A stretch of 20,000 nucleotides of DNA from Paulinella micropora (GCA_019918135.1 WBZZ01002385.1:1-20000); one strand, 5' to 3'. Shown: positions 7,729-16,378, counted from the stretch's first letter. The notes: generated by a model not told the origin, from the letters alone. Made by a program: numbers and translations.

Positions 7729-9023
7729 ATGATGCAGCAGCAGCAGCCGGAAGGCCCGGTCGCACGGCTGCCGGAGCCGGAACAGCAGCTGGGCGAGAAG
7801 ACAATCGAGGAGAAAATTTTGGACTATGTCGACAAGCAGAAAGACAAGGGCAAGAAGAAGAAGAAGAAGAAGGAGCAGCAGCCGGCAGAGCAGCTGCAGC
7901 CGACCGAGTTCAAGCGGAACATCGAAGTCTTCTACCCGCGCGAAAAGGAAGCGGGGTAGCTGTTCGTGCTCGTCGGCAAGTCGGAGCGCGGCAAGACACA
8001 TTTCCTGAAATGGCTTTTGTACAGCCTGTGCGCGCGCAAGAAAGACCCGTTCCAGTACGGCCTGGTCATGGTTCGCACGAAGTTCAAGAATAGCTTTTCG
8101 TTCCACTTTGCGAGCGAGCAGCACTGCAAGATCTACGAAGGTTTTAGGATGGACATCTTGCAGAACTACGTGGAAAACCTCAAGAAGCGCTATCTCGAGA
8201 ACAAACGTTTGGAGCCGTCGTTCATTGTGTTTGACGACCTGGTCGGCATCATCGACTCGACCGACCGCTGGATGCAAAACTTTTTCGGCACGTACCGCCA
8301 TTATGACATCACGATCTTCATCGCGGTGCAGTACCTTACCGGCCCAACTCAGTGAGTCCCATTATGCGCGAGCAAACGTCACATTGCATCATGTTCAACT
8401 CGAAAGTGCAGCGCACCCTCAACAACTTGTGGGAAAACTATGGACAGCTCTTCCCGAAAAAGGAGTTCCTGGCTCACTTTGCTCAAGCGACGGACGAGCG
8501 CCACGTCGGGACACGGCATGCTGCAATGGTTTACCACGAGCACATCGACCGGCTCGAGTTCAATTACAAGTCCTGGCTCGCACCCGCTTCGTTGCCGGAC
8601 GGCGAGGTCATCCTGCGCGGGCCGGATCCGCCCAAGCCGCCGAGCCGCGCGGACATCCAAAAACAGGAGCGCCTCAAACAGCTTGCGTACCGCGCGCCGA
8701 GCTGGCTGCCGACTTCGCTCAAGGGCATGTCGCGCCAAGAGCGAGAAATGATGCAGCGCATGCTGTTTTACGGCGACCGCGCGAGACAGCGCCTGAAAAA
8801 GGACGGGAAGACCATGGCCCAGCGGGACAAGGAGATCCTTAAGCGGTTGGACGACCAAACCCGAGAGGCAGAGAAGTTGGCGGCAGCGCGGTTTGCGCAG
8901 CAGAACCAGATGATTACGCCGTTCAAGCCCAATTTCATGTACACGAACGCCGGCACAACGGTCAAGCTGCTCGCACCCGTCATAGGTGGCGGGCCGCCCG
9001 CCGACGGTTACGACAGCTCTTAA
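7729..9023 (+). pseudogene. FtsK/HerA-type (A32-like) genome packaging ATPase, interrupted by a stop and a frame change
   Basis: ATG 7729 opens a Gln- and Lys-rich leader (KGKKKKKKKEQQPAEQL) that meets an in-frame TAG at 7957-7959. The same frame then continues straight into LFVLVGKSERGKTHFLKW, a P-loop (Walker A GKSERGKT at 7975-7998). Next come SFIVFDDLVGI (Walker B, Asp-Asp at 8233-8238) and IFIAVQYLTG, a sensor-like strand. At about 8340-8352 the reading moves to another frame (SPIMREQTSHCIMFN) and runs to TAA 9021-9023 with a charged helical tail. Order and spacing of the motifs fit the packaging ATPases of poxvirus A32, Polinton and Polinton-like viruses, which pump DNA into capsids. 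One nonsense and one frame change split the P-loop from its start and from the C-terminal part, so the product is probably inactive. Confidence 0.75.
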
Positions 9024-9046
9024 AGAAAAAACAAAAGTTCTGGCCT

Positions 9047-9063
9047 TATAATTAAAAGCCAAA
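9047..9063 (+). promoter_or_regulatory. TATAATTAAAAGCC element before the F-box gene
   Basis: TATAATTAAAAGCCAAA lies directly before the F-box gene ATG at 9064. An almost identical string, TTAATTAAAAAGCAAA followed by ATGCT, recurs at 9661-9681, and AATTAAAAGC occurs again on the minus strand at 10248-10264. Recurrence near gene starts suggests a promoter motif of the element. Confidence 0.42.
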
Positions 9064-9642
9064 ATGCTACTGGCCGCGCTGCCGGCCGATCTCTTGGTGG
9101 AAGTGTTGTCTTACCTCCGCGTCGGCGAGGTCGCGCACGCGATCCGCCACCTGAAAACGCACACGGACCGGTTCGCGCGCGGCCGGTGGAAACGGCGCAA
9201 AGTGCAGAACGGCGAGCTGTCCGGCCTGCACAAGTTCCTGAACGCTACTTTTAATTACGACGCTAAATCGCTGCCACGCCTCATCAACACCGTGTCGCGC
9301 AAGAGCGAAGTTATCTGCTTTGCCTGTGTCCAAAAAAAGACGGTCGAGGGCTACTGTGCCACCTGTTTCGTGTTTCACCACCGCGACCGAGTAATCACGC
9401 CATTTGCCGCGTGCAGGCGCATGGGCCGCACGTCTTTCCCCGTGCCCAGAACGACACGAGACTCTGTCGTGGCCCTGGCGTACGTACCGGCCTACCGCTT
9501 CCGGCTGGCGTACGAGAACGCTGGCTGGCCGGTGCTGCAAATAGACAAGTGGACCAGTTACTTGTGGCTGACTGGAGCCGAAGAGACGGCCGCTCGGTTT
9601 AAGCCCCGGTTCAACAAGAATCTGTACATTACTGATTTTTAA
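9064..9642 (+). CDS. F-box domain protein with a four-cysteine zinc-binding motif
   Basis: An intact 192-aa frame starts at ATG 9064. Residues about 5-45 match the F-box pattern (LPADLLVEVLSYLRVGEVAH), the segment that binds Skp1 in SCF ubiquitin ligases. A basic patch follows (RGRWKRRKVQNG). Residues 85-101 hold CFAC...CATC (Cys85, Cys88, Cys98, Cys101), with two histidines just after, likely a zinc-binding knuckle. The C-terminal part is aromatic-rich. F-box proteins are common in large eukaryotic DNA viruses, where they redirect host ubiquitination; the target here is unknown. The gene follows the ATPase by 40 bp with its own AT-rich motif, and unlike the ATPase it has no breaks. The F-box call is moderate; LRR or ankyrin repeats are not seen. 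Confidence 0.6.
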   Translation: MLLAALPADLLVEVLSYLRVGEVAHAIRHLKTHTDRFARGRWKRRKVQNGELSGLHKFLNATFNYDAKSLPRLINTVSRKSEVICFACVQKKTVEGYCATCFVFHHRDRVITPFAACRRMGRTSFPVPRTTRDSVVALAYVPAYRFRLAYENAGWPVLQIDKWTSYLWLTGAEETAARFKPRFNKNLYITDF

Positions 9643-9664
9643 ATCTTCTTCTTGACCTTTTTAA

Positions 9665-10216
9665 TTAAAAAGCAAAATGCTCTGGGAAGCTATCAAGTTC
9701 ATCTTCTTCTTCCCGGTCATAAGTCAGAACAGGGGTCAGGAGTTCGAAAGGAGGCATTGTCTCTTTTTCGGCGTCAACTGCACTAACTGCCTCGTCCAGA
9801 GTAGATTGGAACGCGCTTGTTGTGTCTGGAGCGAGCTCGGCAAGAACTGCAAGTCCGTCCCTGACGCCCTCGAGATTGCTCACGGCAGCGGCGACGCTTG
9901 GTACAGAGGGCTGGTCGCTGACCCTGGCCTGTGTCCGCCGTGAGGGGCGTACGTTCCAGTCCGACGCGAATTGTTCCACCACTTCGGCCGCGATTTCAGG
10001 GGCACAAACCCACGTGCCCGCACGTTGCCCGCGTTGTTTCGGGAATTTGAATTTCGAAATGTGACCGTTGGCTAAGCGGTAGAGGTGCAGCTGGAGGTGC
10101 CGACGTATTCTTTCCGCGCAACGGCTAGGAGTCAAAAAAGGAAACGTTTTTCCGGCAAAATCAATCAGCGAAATTTTCCCGTCTGGCGCCACTCGGCACG
10201 GCTTTACTTGGCTCAT
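9665..10216 (-). CDS. Unknown 183-aa protein, possibly KilA-N-like DNA-binding
   Basis: An intact frame starts at ATG 10216. The N-terminal 90 residues are basic and ordered: a strand (ISLIDFAGKTFPFL), a helix rich in Arg (CAERIRRHLQLHLYRL), then FKFPKQRGQRAGTWVCAPEI and a helix ending QFASDW. The GTWV...IA..V pattern recalls the C-terminal half of KilA-N domains of viral regulators, but key positions cannot be checked by eye. The rest is Ser/Ala-rich with an acidic C-terminus (YDREEEDELDSF). It lies between the F-box gene (convergent, 22 bp apart) and the tyrosine recombinase (same strand, 55 bp downstream of it), so it may be co-expressed with the recombinase. Regulator is a guess. Confidence 0.5.
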   Translation of the reverse strand: MSQVKPCRVAPDGKISLIDFAGKTFPFLTPSRCAERIRRHLQLHLYRLANGHISKFKFPKQRGQRAGTWVCAPEIAAEVVEQFASDWNVRPSRRTQARVSDQPSVPSVAAAVSNLEGVRDGLAVLAELAPDTTSAFQSTLDEAVSAVDAEKETMPPFELLTPVLTYDREEEDELDSFPEHFAF

Positions 10217-10271
10217 TGCATTTTACGAGTTCAATAAAAGTCAGATTATGAGCTTTTAATTCTTGAATCTC

Positions 10272-13070
10272 TTAGCACAATTGCATAAACCGCGTGATCT
10301 GAGCGGCTGGTGTAGGATCGGCCGTATCAAGAGCGACTTTTGCATGATTGGCAAAACGGTAGGAAGCCTTCACGGAAAAAATGGAATCTAACGTTCCGCG
10401 CCAAAAACCGGGCCGGCGCAGTTCCCCTGCATTTTGCTGCAAATTTGCCGCGAAAAATTCCACGGCCTGCCGGCGTAACCGTTCGGCTCTGGTCTCGCGA
10501 GGCAGCTGTTTGAGTGTGGGCGGAATGACGTACGCGAGCTCGCCCTTCAGGCGGTTGAAGTCCTCCGCCAATCTAGCCCCTTGGTCCACGATGGCCTGCA
10601 CGATCTTGAGCAGGTCGGGCTCCGTCAGGGACGGGACGCTGCGTGTTTGCACTTTCACAGAATCGTAGAACATCTGGGACTTGAGGTTCGAGACGGCCTC
10701 GGTGTTGTTGGCAAACATCAGCGAGTGGCCGAGCACCCGCGACATGAAGATGGTGCGCGAGACTTGGCTGTGCTCGCCGTACAGCGCGTAGGCGCAGTTG
10801 GCGTAGATGGCCCGGAGCTTGTGCGGGCTGGGGATGAGAAAATCCTTCGCTCGTTCGTAGTGCATCTGCGTGAGGTAGTCGAACGTGTTTGAAAACCCCG
10901 CGCCCTTCATGGCCGCGGCGACCTGGTCATTAATGAGCGCTTGGCTAGGCGTGTCCGTCACTTTTTTCGACTCGGCGAGCGTGTTCATCCACGGCAGCTT
11001 CGAGACCTTCATCCGTTTGGCGGGCGGAGCCAAAGGCTGCTCGTCCTCCTGTGCTAAGATCTCTGCGCGGTGCGTAGTCCAGCTCAGGTAATCGCTCTTG
11101 GGCCTGTCCTGTTTCAGGAGCTTGTTCTCTTCGGGCGCCAGCCGCGAGCGGTGCCTGAAGTGGTTTTCGATCAGCCACCTCATGTGCTTCCAGATGCGCA
11201 GCACGCCAGCCGACGTGGCGGTAGGCAGTGCGATCGGCTTGCCTATAAAGATCAGGTCCTGCAAATCGCTGTCGGCCGGGTCTGAGTCGGGCGCGGCCCC
11301 CTTCTTGGCCGCCCTGTGCTGGACGACGTGCTTCTGCCGCCCGATCTCCGAGAAGATGACATGTTCCTCTTCGTTCACGGGCAAGAACTCCGACCATTTC
11401 CAGAGCTCTATCTGCCGGCAGCCCAGAATCGCAAGCAGCAGGAAGCTCTGCAGGGCCCAGAGCGGGTAGCGCATCGTCGGCGCAAAGGGGCCGGTGTTGG
11501 TACGCTTGGCCTCGGCCGATTCGAAACAGTCCGCTTCGGCTAGCATGGCCTGGTACAGTTCGTCCAGGAACGCAAACCACGGGTCCGCGAGCAAGGTGTT
11601 CCGCTCAGTCATCTTCTTGACATTGACTTCGTTCGTCTGCCTGACGGTGCGCTGGTTCAGCGTCCGGTCGCGGAAGAGGGACCCTTGCGTAAAGTGCTTG
11701 GTCACGAACTCCTTGCCCCAAGCGCACCGCGAGGGCTGTTTGGAGTTGTCTTTTTTCTTTATGTCCGCTTCCTTGTTGCTCGCGAGAATGAGCCACTGGG
11801 TCCTGAACTTCACGTACGCCTTGCTTCTCGTGTCGGAGTGCGGCTTGCACGCGTCCACCAGGTCGTTGATGAACGGCAGCCATTGTTCGACATCGCTGCG
11901 CAAGCGCAGCAGCTGGGTGCAGCAGTCCAGGAGACAGATCCAGAAGGGTTTCTTGGCCGCGCCCTTGACAGTGCAATACTGGTGGTTGGGGCCGAACACG
12001 TAAGTCCTGAAGGAACCGACGTCGTCGCGCCATTCGTCGCGGTTCTCTATTCTGGCGGCGCTGTCCGGAAGCGTGAGCCAGGCATTCTCGTCCGAGGTCG
12101 CGATGACCTTGAAATCGACCATGGTCGCCTCCTTCGAAGACAGCAGCTTCTCGTCGTCTAGCCCCGTGCCGCGGTCGAGGACTTCCTCGCGATTGTCTTG
12201 GAGGTTCTTCAGCCCGCTTATGAAGCCCTCCCTGTAGGTTGACCACAACCACGGCTTATTAGCAAAAGACTTGTGCAAGGGCAATCTCGCGAAGCTCGGC
12301 ACCGGTTTCTTGCCTTCGCGGATTTCTTGCGGGGTCGTGTTATTAAAGGCGTCGATTTCCGCTTGGGACGGGCCTTCCTGGATGATGTAAGACCATCGAA
12401 GTTCGGAACCCGCCCTGAAGACGGGGTTCTGCCCCGTGCCGCAGGTCAGGTACGGCCGGCGGAGGCCCGGCCACACGTACGCGGGCTTCTTGAGGACCAA
12501 CAACGGCTGCTGGTCGCCGCTGTTGACCAGCTGTGCGGAGCCCTGGTACCGTAGCGCGGGCGGCAGTTCGAACACGATGGAATGACCTGCCGGCGCGCGG
12601 AGAAAGCGCTGCCAGGTGCCATCGTGCAGCGCCAGGCGTTTCAGAATCTGGGCTTGGTGCCACTTGTACAGGTCGAGCAAGCCAAAGCCGTCAATACAGA
12701 CCGCCTCCCAGGACAGGAAGTGCGTGGCGCGCGCAAATTGCGGGTCGACCGCGAGTTTCGGGTGCGTGATGACGCTTCCGTCGAAGAAAACGCCGCCTCC
12801 CACATTGCCGGGGTTTACTTCCGTGCTGGTGAACGCGCCGAGGTTGTCGCCACAACCGTCGGTTGCGACGGCAAACACCGTGTGCCCGAGGGTGCCCAGC
12901 GCGGTGCCCTTGAGGTTGGGGTCGTCCGCACGCGGCCACCCGTAGGGCTCCTTGAGGCAGGCCGCGCACGCGGGCGCCGGTCTCCAGAGACTCACCCCGT
13001 CCGGGGCAGTGTGCAGGTCGCCAGCAGCCCAGGCGCAGCGACAGATTACGCATAGCCTTTGAGGACGCAT
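10272..13070 (-). CDS. Large tyrosine recombinase, protelomerase (telomere resolvase)-like
   Basis: An intact 932-aa frame from ATG 13070. The frame stays open upstream to 13226, but that stretch translates an A-rich gap into poly-Lys. Near the start, CVIC and CAAC pairs (residues 7-10 and 35-38) suggest a zinc finger. Residues about 100-500 are unrecognised. The catalytic region has the full tyrosine-recombinase set: Arg552 in LLAILGCRQIELWKWSEF, Lys580 in EIGRQKHVV, H-x-x-R (His750, Arg753) in SPHKLRAIYANCAYALYG, His782 in SRVLGHS, and a candidate nucleophile Tyr802 in QMFYDSVKV. About 130 residues follow the tyrosine. The HKLRAIYA and FMSRVLGHS context and the C-terminal extension resemble telomere resolvases (TelN, TelK, TelA), which cut palindromes and seal hairpins. 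Two cautions: His-to-Tyr spacing is 20 rather than about 9, and the protein is longer than known resolvases (about 630-640 aa for TelN and TelK). Crypton/DIRS-type recombinase is the alternative. Confidence 0.68.
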   Translation of the reverse strand: MRPQRLCVICRCAWAAGDLHTAPDGVSLWRPAPACAACLKEPYGWPRADDPNLKGTALGTLGHTVFAVATDGCGDNLGAFTSTEVNPGNVGGGVFFDGSVITHPKLAVDPQFARATHFLSWEAVCIDGFGLLDLYKWHQAQILKRLALHDGTWQRFLRAPAGHSIVFELPPALRYQGSAQLVNSGDQQPLLVLKKPAYVWPGLRRPYLTCGTGQNPVFRAGSELRWSYIIQEGPSQAEIDAFNNTTPQEIREGKKPVPSFARLPLHKSFANKPWLWSTYREGFISGLKNLQDNREEVLDRGTGLDDEKLLSSKEATMVDFKVIATSDENAWLTLPDSAARIENRDEWRDDVGSFRTYVFGPNHQYCTVKGAAKKPFWICLLDCCTQLLRLRSDVEQWLPFINDLVDACKPHSDTRSKAYVKFRTQWLILASNKEADIKKKDNSKQPSRCAWGKEFVTKHFTQGSLFRDRTLNQRTVRQTNEVNVKKMTERNTLLADPWFAFLDELYQAMLAEADCFESAEAKRTNTGPFAPTMRYPLWALQSFLLLAILGCRQIELWKWSEFLPVNEEEHVIFSEIGRQKHVVQHRAAKKGAAPDSDPADSDLQDLIFIGKPIALPTATSAGVLRIWKHMRWLIENHFRHRSRLAPEENKLLKQDRPKSDYLSWTTHRAEILAQEDEQPLAPPAKRMKVSKLPWMNTLAESKKVTDTPSQALINDQVAAAMKGAGFSNTFDYLTQMHYERAKDFLIPSPHKLRAIYANCAYALYGEHSQVSRTIFMSRVLGHSLMFANNTEAVSNLKSQMFYDSVKVQTRSVPSLTEPDLLKIVQAIVDQGARLAEDFNRLKGELAYVIPPTLKQLPRETRAERLRRQAVEFFAANLQQNAGELRRPGFWRGTLDSIFSVKASYRFANHAKVALDTADPTPAAQITRFMQLC

Positions 13071-13389
13071 CACCGGCCAAGGTTCTCGTCGGCTAGCTTC
13101 GAGTTTTTCCTGACAAAGAAAACAGTACGAGGTGCGAAACAGAAAGTAGACTAGGACTTTCTTTTTTTTTTTCTTCTTGCTTCTGGTAGTGCAAACAAAC
13201 GTTGCAAAACAAATCAGCATGCACACGACATTAACAATCGTCGTCTAAAAAAACATAAAAAGGCAGACACAAGACCCCCCCCTCCCCCATCAATGACAGA
13301 CGTTCACACAAAGAAAAAGAAATTGAATGCAGTTTGCACACAGCATCACACATTTCGCAAAAATCATATACACAACAAAAAAAACAAGT
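13071..13389. other. Upstream region of the recombinase gene, no gene seen
   Basis: The proximal part (13160-13180) is a T/C-rich tract (A/G-rich on the minus strand), plausibly promoter-like for the recombinase. Between 13250 and 13389 the DNA becomes A-rich with a C run (13276-13282) and grades into the CA microsatellite. No protein-like reading frame is seen. Confidence 0.35.
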
Positions 13390-13714
13390 CGCATACACAC
13401 ACACGACACACCATCCAAACAAACAAACAAGCACACACACACACGACACACTATCCAAACAAACGAACAAGCACACACAAAAAAGCAATACCCGTAAACA
13501 GGCATACACAAAAAACAATACTCGCAAACAAGCATACAAGCACACATACATACCAAGATTACTCGCAAATGGTACACGCGCAAGTATTACACACTGACAT
13601 CATCACATACACGCACAAAACCTGTTTTCGCAAAATCGCAACATCTAACATTGACATACATACAAACACGCACACACAAAAGCATTGGCTCGCAAAAAGA
13701 AACTACAAACGCAA

Positions 13715-13745
<31 letters not shown>

Positions 13746-13789
13746 CAAACACACACAACACACACACACACACACAACACACACACAAC

Positions 13790-13820
<31 letters not shown>

Positions 13821-13822
13821 AA

Positions 13823-13855
<33 letters not shown>

Positions 13856-14110
13856 CAAACACACACACACACAAACACATACACACAAACACAAACACAC
13901 ACACAAACACACACACACAAACACACACAAACACACATAAACACACACAAACAAACACACACACACAAACAAACACACACACACACAAACAAACACACAC
14001 ACAAACACATGCACACACAAACACACACACACAAACACACACACAAACACACACACAAACACACACACAAACACACACACAAACACACACACAAACACAT
14101 ACACGCACAA
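13390..14110. repeat. CA-rich microsatellite / minisatellite
   Basis: About 700 bp of (CA)n broken regularly by AA, giving CACACACAAA-type units of 8-14 bp. The densest part is 13717-14100. It separates the recombinase from the next minus-strand gene. The long Thr/His and Cys/Val frames across it are by-products of the repeat. Confidence 0.95.
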
Positions 14111-14752
14111 ACAAACATACACATTCGCACAAATCACAGCCGTGTAATAGCACTGACCATTTTTCGCCTCTCTTCACTTCAGCTCGTCACAACCCCTCCC
14201 CCCCACCCCACCACACCCAACCCCCTTTTACTCGTCTCGCGACGCACCTGAACGCTTACAACCCATTGCGCAATATTGTGCACCCCTTCAGAAAAAAAGT
14301 TACGTGCGAGATTGTGCACATTAGCCAACGCTTTTTTCTTGGCCCCCCCCCTCTGCATGAACCACTGTAACTTTTGGAGCACCGAGAGGAATTACAAGTG
14401 TGTCACTTTCTTTTTCCTTTGGTCCCTTCATTTCTTTCATGAACTGTCTGAATTTCCGAGTGAGAGTGTGTGTATGTCTTTCTTACCGGCGTCTGCTTGT
14501 TTCAGGGGGGGGGGGGGGCGACGTGCTCTTCGTTTCTTTCATCCTCTTGGTAGGCAGAACGGTCAGGATCTTGTACAGATGATGCAAGAAGACCGGAAAT
14601 CCCAACCTGACTGGGGGTCCAGCGTAGAGTTAATCAAAGGGTTGTCGTCTTGTACGAGCAGCTCTGCGAGCCCATTTTTTATTATTACTCATATTACCAT
14701 TTTTTGTCTCGTCCTGCTTTGTCACATCAAAAAACATGTTCTTTTTTTTTTA
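14111..14752. other. Intergenic, low-complexity, no gene seen
   Basis: Contains C-rich runs (14197-14225), a C8 run near 14343, a G14 run at about 14505-14518 and T-rich tracts (14676-14682, 14741-14750). ATTGTGCAC occurs twice (about 14274 and 14312). Frames here are short and do not look like protein. Confidence 0.4.
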
Positions 14753-15356
14753 TTAAGGCTTTTTGATATTTACTTCTACATCTACTTTGAGTCTCTTGGC
14801 TGGGGGCGCGATCTGCCCACCACACCTACGGCAAGGATGCGTAGCGCCGCCCTTTTGTGCCAGCAGTAGGGCCGTGAATCGTTCGCGATCTTTTTGATCA
14901 TATTCCTTTAACAGCAAAGAGACCAAGTTTTTTAGTTGTTCTCTTTTTTTGCTCTTCTTCTTTTTGTTCTAACTCTCGGCAGAGTTTGAAGATTGGGTGA
15001 AGCTTAGTAAAAAAGCCAGACGTAGTAAAAGGCTTGCCAAACGTGTCTTGTATCGCGTGTTTCATTGCTTTGTCTATCGTTTCATACTGTATCGCATGAA
15101 ACTCTTGATCTAGTCGGTAGATCTTTCGCTCAAGCGCTGCAATCTGTTCCTGAAGTTCTCCAATCTCATCATTGTACTTGTCAAGATACATAGAGGCGCC
15201 TTCGCACACTGAACCGATTGTCGCTGTACCAATCCTGCTTAGGATTGTCCACAATTTGTAATCGTTATCCCAAAAGCTGCGCACGGCAGCTATGACTTCT
15301 TTACTGTCTGCAGCTCCCAGTAGGTCGGGGAAGACGTCGTCGGCTTTCTGGTCCAT
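14753..15356 (-). pseudogene. Coiled-coil protein with C-terminal CxxC motif, one frame change
   Basis: ATG 15356 opens a 152-aa frame to TGA 14898: MDQKADDVFPDLLGAADSKE, a helical region (SFWDNDYKLWTILSRIGTAT), a coiled coil (EIGELQEQIAALERKIYRLD) and a charged tail (CRELEQKEEEQKKRTTKKL). At an A6 tract near 14930 the neighbouring frame takes over and stays open to TAA 14755-14753. It reads KEYDQKDRERFTALLLAQKG, then HPCRRCGGQIAPPAKR and VDVEVNIKKP. A one-base change in the A-tract is the simplest explanation. The CRRCGG pair is half a zinc-binding site, so a partner pair is missing or the motif is incidental. It lies beyond the CA microsatellite, which shows that element-like genes extend at least this far. 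Family not recognised. Confidence 0.52.
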
Positions 15357-15692
15357 TCTTGCCTAGAACTCACCGCCTTTTTTTCAGTCTTTTATCTTCT
15401 TTCTACCAGTGCTCTTCTTCAGCAACAAGAGCGATTCTTCGTTCGTTTGTATCTTCTTGCAAAGGCGTACTGCGAGAAAGGAAGGGGAGATGGGAGGAGA
15501 ATGGCTTCGCCCCCCCCCCCCCCTCCTTTCCCCCCTCTCTCGATTTCAGCTCGCTCTGCTTCTTCCCCCCCCCCCCCCGGCAGAGACGAAAAGCTGGGCT
15601 GGTCACAGATATAGGTAATGTGGCAACCACGCCGGGTGGAAGGAGAATGGCCCCCCTCCCTCCTTTCCCCTCCCTCCACCCACCCCCACCTA
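15357..15692. other. Intergenic with long C runs, no gene seen
   Basis: Two related pyrimidine-rich blocks, each after GGAGAATGGC (about 15498 and 15641), continue as C runs and CTCCTTTCCCC. A third C run of about 14 lies near 15566. These may be diverged copies of one short repeat. No convincing reading frame. Confidence 0.4.
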
Positions 15693-15922
15693 TTAGGCAC
15701 GCGACAGGATTTCCTGCAGTTCTTGGTTGATTAGCTCGACCAGCCCGCCTGGCGAAGCCAGCGCACATAGTCGTCGACGGACTGGCCGGGGGGCTCCGGC
15801 GGCACGCAAACCGCGGGCAGCACCGAGCTGCACCGCGTGAGCGCAGATTGCGAAAGCCTGGCGTAGTTCTGGCGGGCGCGCTCCACCAATCCTTCCGCCG
15901 AATGTTCGAGCTGTGCGTGCAA
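15693..15922 (-). pseudogene. Small ORF next to the palindrome array, start and frame uncertain
   Basis: The minus strand reads LHAQLEHSAEGLVERARQNY from about 15922, then CVPPEPPGQSVDDYVRWLRQ, and stops at 15731. The neighbouring frame continues LVELINQELQEILSRA to a stop at 15693. There is no ATG: the frame opens with TTG right after a stop codon, so the start may be lost or this may be the end of a longer gene truncated by the repeat array. One frame change near 15745 would join the two parts. About 75 aa, helical, unknown. Confidence 0.35.
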
Positions 15923-16194
15923 TTAGTTCAAACAAAAAACTTTGTAGTGATTATCACTACATTTTCGTAGTGCCCATCACTAACCAAGCAGTGATAGGTA
16001 GTGATGAGTACTACAATGATGTAGTGATCGTCACTAACAAAAGGTAGTGATGGTCACTACACCACCGTAGTGCTCATCACTACATCCTGTTAGTGATGAT
16101 CACTACAAATGTAGTGCTCATCACCACCGGTGTACTGCTCATCACTACATCCTGGTAGTGATGATCACTATACATAATATTATGTAGTGCTCAT

Positions 16195-16378
16195 CACTAC
16201 CTGTTGTTAGTGATGATCACTATACATATGTAGTGCTCATCACTACCTGTTGTTAGTGATGATCACTATACATATGTAGTGCTCATCACTACCTGTTGTT
16301 AGTGATGATCACTATACATATGTAGTGCTCATCACTACCTGTTGTTCGTGATGATCACTACATATGTAGTGCTCGTCA
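16195..16378. repeat. 46-bp tandem repeats in the left arm
   Basis: Four units of 46 bp begin at about 16195, 16241, 16287 and 16333. Each contains CTGTTGTTAGTGATGATCAC and a palindrome centred on CATATG. The first three are nearly identical; the fourth has small changes. The right arm holds only two matching units, so the array has expanded on one side. Confidence 0.85.

Noticed and set aside
8379..9062. 227-aa minus-strand frame opposite the ATPase
   Set aside because: The plus strand carries the recognisable ATPase C-terminal part; the minus frame has shadow composition.
10945..13080. Alternative minus- and plus-strand frames over the recombinase (211, 215, 169 and 158 aa)
   Set aside because: They overlap the intact recombinase frame that carries the catalytic motifs and are explained by GC-rich codon use.
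13071..13226. N-terminal extension of the recombinase to 13226
   Set aside because: It translates an A/G-rich promoter-like gap into seven lysines and a hydrophobic string; ATG 13070 directly precedes the Cys-pair motif.
13293..14370. Long Thr/His-rich and Cys/Val-rich frames
   Set aside because: They are translations of the CA microsatellite and have no non-repeat protein content.
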